DNA of 64,000 bases, from the NCBI GenBank assembly GCA_023458215.1, contig JAEXAJ010000161.1, forward strand, positions 7,512 through 71,511. Direction: 5' to 3'. A model generated the notes under the pieces. That model made no database searches, was not told where the DNA came from, and saw nothing but the letters and a program-made list of their open reading frames with translations. The translations under genes and the position numbers were made by a program. Below, piece by piece: positions 62,368 to 64,000 of this stretch (its first letter is position 1; each line of letters begins with the position of its first letter). This DNA comes from Bacteroidota bacterium. Its GTDB lineage: Bacteria; Bacteroidota; Bacteroidia; Bacteroidales; Bacteroidaceae.

Positions 62368-62385
62368 TCAAAAAGCAAACAAAAT

Positions 62386-63378
62386 ATGACAGCAATTAAA
62401 ATGAAAGAATGGCTGGGTGCCAACGAACGCTCCCGTGTCCTACCTACCGACAAATGGTATCTCGACTTTGCCAACAAGCTTCTCCCCCTTGTCAAACAAT
62501 CTGCAATGTTCGAAAATGATGATGACCGCTCACAAAAGGATGCAGCCAATTCAATCAGTCTATATTTTCAGGATGCTATCGCCCAAAGTGGTGGCTGGAA
62601 AACATTCTCTGATATGTATTTTGAACTATACGGAAAATATCTACCGTTCTACACTTTAACCGACGAGTATGTAGCCGATGAAGTAAATCAAGAGGATATT
62701 GCTTTTGTTCTATGGACACTAAAGTCTCATCCTGCTATCTGGGATTTGGATTATGATTTATTCAGTCCTTACGATGAAGACTTATTGGAATTAAGTCGAG
62801 CCGCCTACGAAATGGTAGACGCCAGTTTCGAAGAGGCCCCAATCTGTGAAGAACCTTCATCTTTCCTTTGGGTGATGGGACCTGATTTATTGGAAATGCC
62901 TTTAGTTCCAATTCCTGAAATTACTCCTGAGACTCCATTAAAGAAAGATTCCGAACTGGCCTTAGCATACAGTAAAGGTCATCCATTATTGTATTTTGCC
63001 ACTTACCAGGAACTCAAAACATTCTTCGTTGAAGTACTGAAATGGGAGGATAAACCCTCTTCTTTACTACCCGACTTGCAATACGAGAAAGAATTTGTAG
63101 TTTACGCCAATGCCAAAGGTCTTCTCATTGCACACAATGTAGCAGCTTACTTCTGCGATGAACATAATCCGATGTACGATGCTCAGCGTGCAGCGGAAGA
63201 GGGTTACAAGATATTCTGCTGCCCCGAAGCTTGTCCGTTCGACTTAATAAAATACGGCATGCATAAAGGACTCTTACCCGACTTGCAACTACCCTTCTTC
63301 AAAGGTAAAGAGGTCTTGCAAAGCGATTGGGATTTCATAGCCCGCTACTATTTATGCGAATATTATGAGGGCGAATAA
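62386..63378 (+). CDS. DUF3843 family protein
   Basis: A 330-residue, acidic, soluble protein starting MTAIKMKEWLGANERSRVLPTDKWYLDFANKLLP. Other marks are LYFQDAIAQSGGWKTFSDMYFELYGKYLPFY and IFCCPEACPFDLIKYGMHKGLLPDL. I recall this as DUF3843, restricted to Bacteroidetes and without known function. The ATG at 62386 is chosen because the longer frame starts inside the -7 element. Confidence 0.78.
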   Translation: MTAIKMKEWLGANERSRVLPTDKWYLDFANKLLPLVKQSAMFENDDDRSQKDAANSISLYFQDAIAQSGGWKTFSDMYFELYGKYLPFYTLTDEYVADEVNQEDIAFVLWTLKSHPAIWDLDYDLFSPYDEDLLELSRAAYEMVDASFEEAPICEEPSSFLWVMGPDLLEMPLVPIPEITPETPLKKDSELALAYSKGHPLLYFATYQELKTFFVEVLKWEDKPSSLLPDLQYEKEFVVYANAKGLLIAHNVAAYFCDEHNPMYDAQRAAEEGYKIFCCPEACPFDLIKYGMHKGLLPDLQLPFFKGKEVLQSDWDFIARYYLCEYYEGE

Positions 63379-63490
63379 AAGTACAAACACCCGCCCCAAA
63401 TCAAGCAATAAGCCCAAGCCAAGCGGAAAACGAATCGGGAAATCCAAACCGGCAAAGGCTAATAACCAGTTGAACAGGAGGGTGAAATAG
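63365..63490 (+). CDS. Possible small basic protein
   Basis: A 41-codon frame overlapping the end of the DUF3843 gene by 14 bases. The product is strongly basic and Lys/Pro/Ser-rich (PKSSNKPKPSGKR, KSKPAKANNQLNRRVK). It resembles a disordered nucleic-acid-binding tail. It ends just as the next repeat begins. It may be real or a chance frame. Confidence 0.35.
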   Translation: MRANKSTNTRPKSSNKPKPSGKRIGKSKPAKANNQLNRRVK

Positions 63491-63592
63491 TTATAAGTTA
63501 TTAGTTATAAGTTATTTGTTGATATCAGGTTACTCTATGTAGTATTTTGTACGCATCAACAAATAACTTATAACTAATAACTAATAACTAAT
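63488..63592. repeat. Heptad-armed palindromic element at the M24 gene end
   Basis: A perfect 26-base inverted repeat pairs 63498-63523 with 63555-63580, built of AGTTATT and AGTTATA words, with a 31-base loop. Further TAATAACT words continue to the right and form the last codons of the M24 gene. Confidence 0.9.
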
Positions 63593-64000
63593 CTCTACAA
63601 TTTCTTCTCTGCACAGCGTCAGTTTTTCCAAACCTTCTGTTGTTACTGCCCAGGAGTTTTCAATACCTACAGGACCAACGCCCGGCAGTACTATCTTCGG
63701 CTCTAAGGCAAAGACCATGCCCGGTTCCAGTTCTTGCTTCATACGAGGTGCCAATACAGGCATTTCATTAATTTCCAAACCAATGCCATGACCAATGAAT
63801 TTGGCTTTCTGCCCTACCCCCATGAAGTTATCGGCAAAACCGGCTTTGGTGACCATATCAATGGCAGTATTATAAAGATCTTCGCATACTGTTCCCGGTT
63901 TTGCTTTAGCAACAATCGTTTCTTGTATTTCCAAGCAGGTTTGATGAGCGGCATAAGCATTTTCAGGCAATTTACCAATAGAAAACACACAACTCATATC
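63581..64000 (-). CDS. M24-family aminopeptidase (Xaa-Pro type), C-terminal part
   Basis: The gene enters from the right edge, so only about 140 C-terminal residues are visible. The pita-bread fold is clear: FIGHGIGLEINEMP (metal His), LEPGMVFALEPKIV (Glu) and GVGPVGIENSWAVT (Glu). The Asp codon at 63998-64000, ahead of MSCVFSIGKLP, is probably the second metal Asp of the family motif DxTxxF, so translation starts beyond the window and not at the ATG at 63997. The final residues (EISY) and stop are encoded by repeat sequence. Confidence 0.88.
   Translation of the reverse strand, partial: DMSCVFSIGKLPENAYAAHQTCLEIQETIVAKAKPGTVCEDLYNTAIDMVTKAGFADNFMGVGQKAKFIGHGIGLEINEMPVLAPRMKQELEPGMVFALEPKIVLPGVGPVGIENSWAVTTEGLEKLTLCREEIVEISY

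Noticed and set aside
1..64000. Insertion sequences, prophage, conjugative element, rRNA operon or origin
   Set aside because: I found no transposase, integrase, phage or mobilisation genes, no rRNA sequence and no dnaA-box cluster in the window.

Overview
The window looks like a chromosome segment of a gut Bacteroides species. Evidence: SusC/SusD and hybrid two-component system genes, promoters with the Bacteroides -7 element TAnnTTTG, weak or absent Shine-Dalgarno sequences, Bacteroidales-type DUF families (DUF4290, DUF3843, DUF6078, LruC) and Bacteroides-like housekeeping gene order. The glucuronoxylan genes suggest a xylan-degrading species, but I cannot name it.

Layout. 0-3.5 kb: end of a probable sppA, then lpxK, punA, thiL and tRNA-Phe. 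3.5-8 kb: an RlmJ-like protein, a Crp-type regulator, a DyP peroxidase, a degenerate ArsC-like protein and the lipoprotein MsrAB. 8.1-29.5 kb: a glucuronoxylan utilization locus. Its plus-strand arm is an acetyl esterase, a GPH-type symporter, a GH10-GH43 fusion, GH43, GH67 and an HTCS regulator. Its minus-strand arm is GH115, SusC and SusD, and the two arms converge. 29.5-30.3 kb: a gene-free, repeat-rich stretch. 30.3-41.3 kb: small stress, regulatory and housekeeping genes (YtxH, HxlR with PfpI, nitrilase, DUF2400, LruC, AraC-GyrI, DUF3795, a cold-shock protein, GNAT, DUF2867, amidase, MetY). 41.3-51 kb: GH20, malic enzyme, GdhA, a soluble histidine kinase and two poorly known genes. 51-64 kb: a dense housekeeping block (nadD, gmk, yicC, tsaB, murA, rimM, an M23 peptidase, dxr, rseP, ddh, ruvA, DUF3843) ending in a cut M24 peptidase gene.

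How the xylan genes fit together. SusC/SusD would bind and import decorated xylan fragments. The GH10-GH43 lipoprotein would cut the backbone and side chains, GH115 and GH67 would remove (methyl)glucuronic acid from internal and terminal positions, the esterase would remove acetyl groups, GH43 would finish the oligomers and the symporter would import the products. The HTCS probably senses a xylo-oligosaccharide.

The most unusual content is non-coding. (1) Four unrelated-sequence tandem arrays all have an exact 22-bp period (15.1, 30.0, 50.2 and 60.5 kb), and three of them are built from short palindromes. (2) A family of elements has arms made of tandem 7- or 8-bp words. It lies between housekeeping genes, and one copy sits in frame inside the GH67 gene. 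(3) A third family is centred on CCCCTAAAGGG and has two copies. I saw no insertion sequence, prophage, CRISPR array or rRNA operon.
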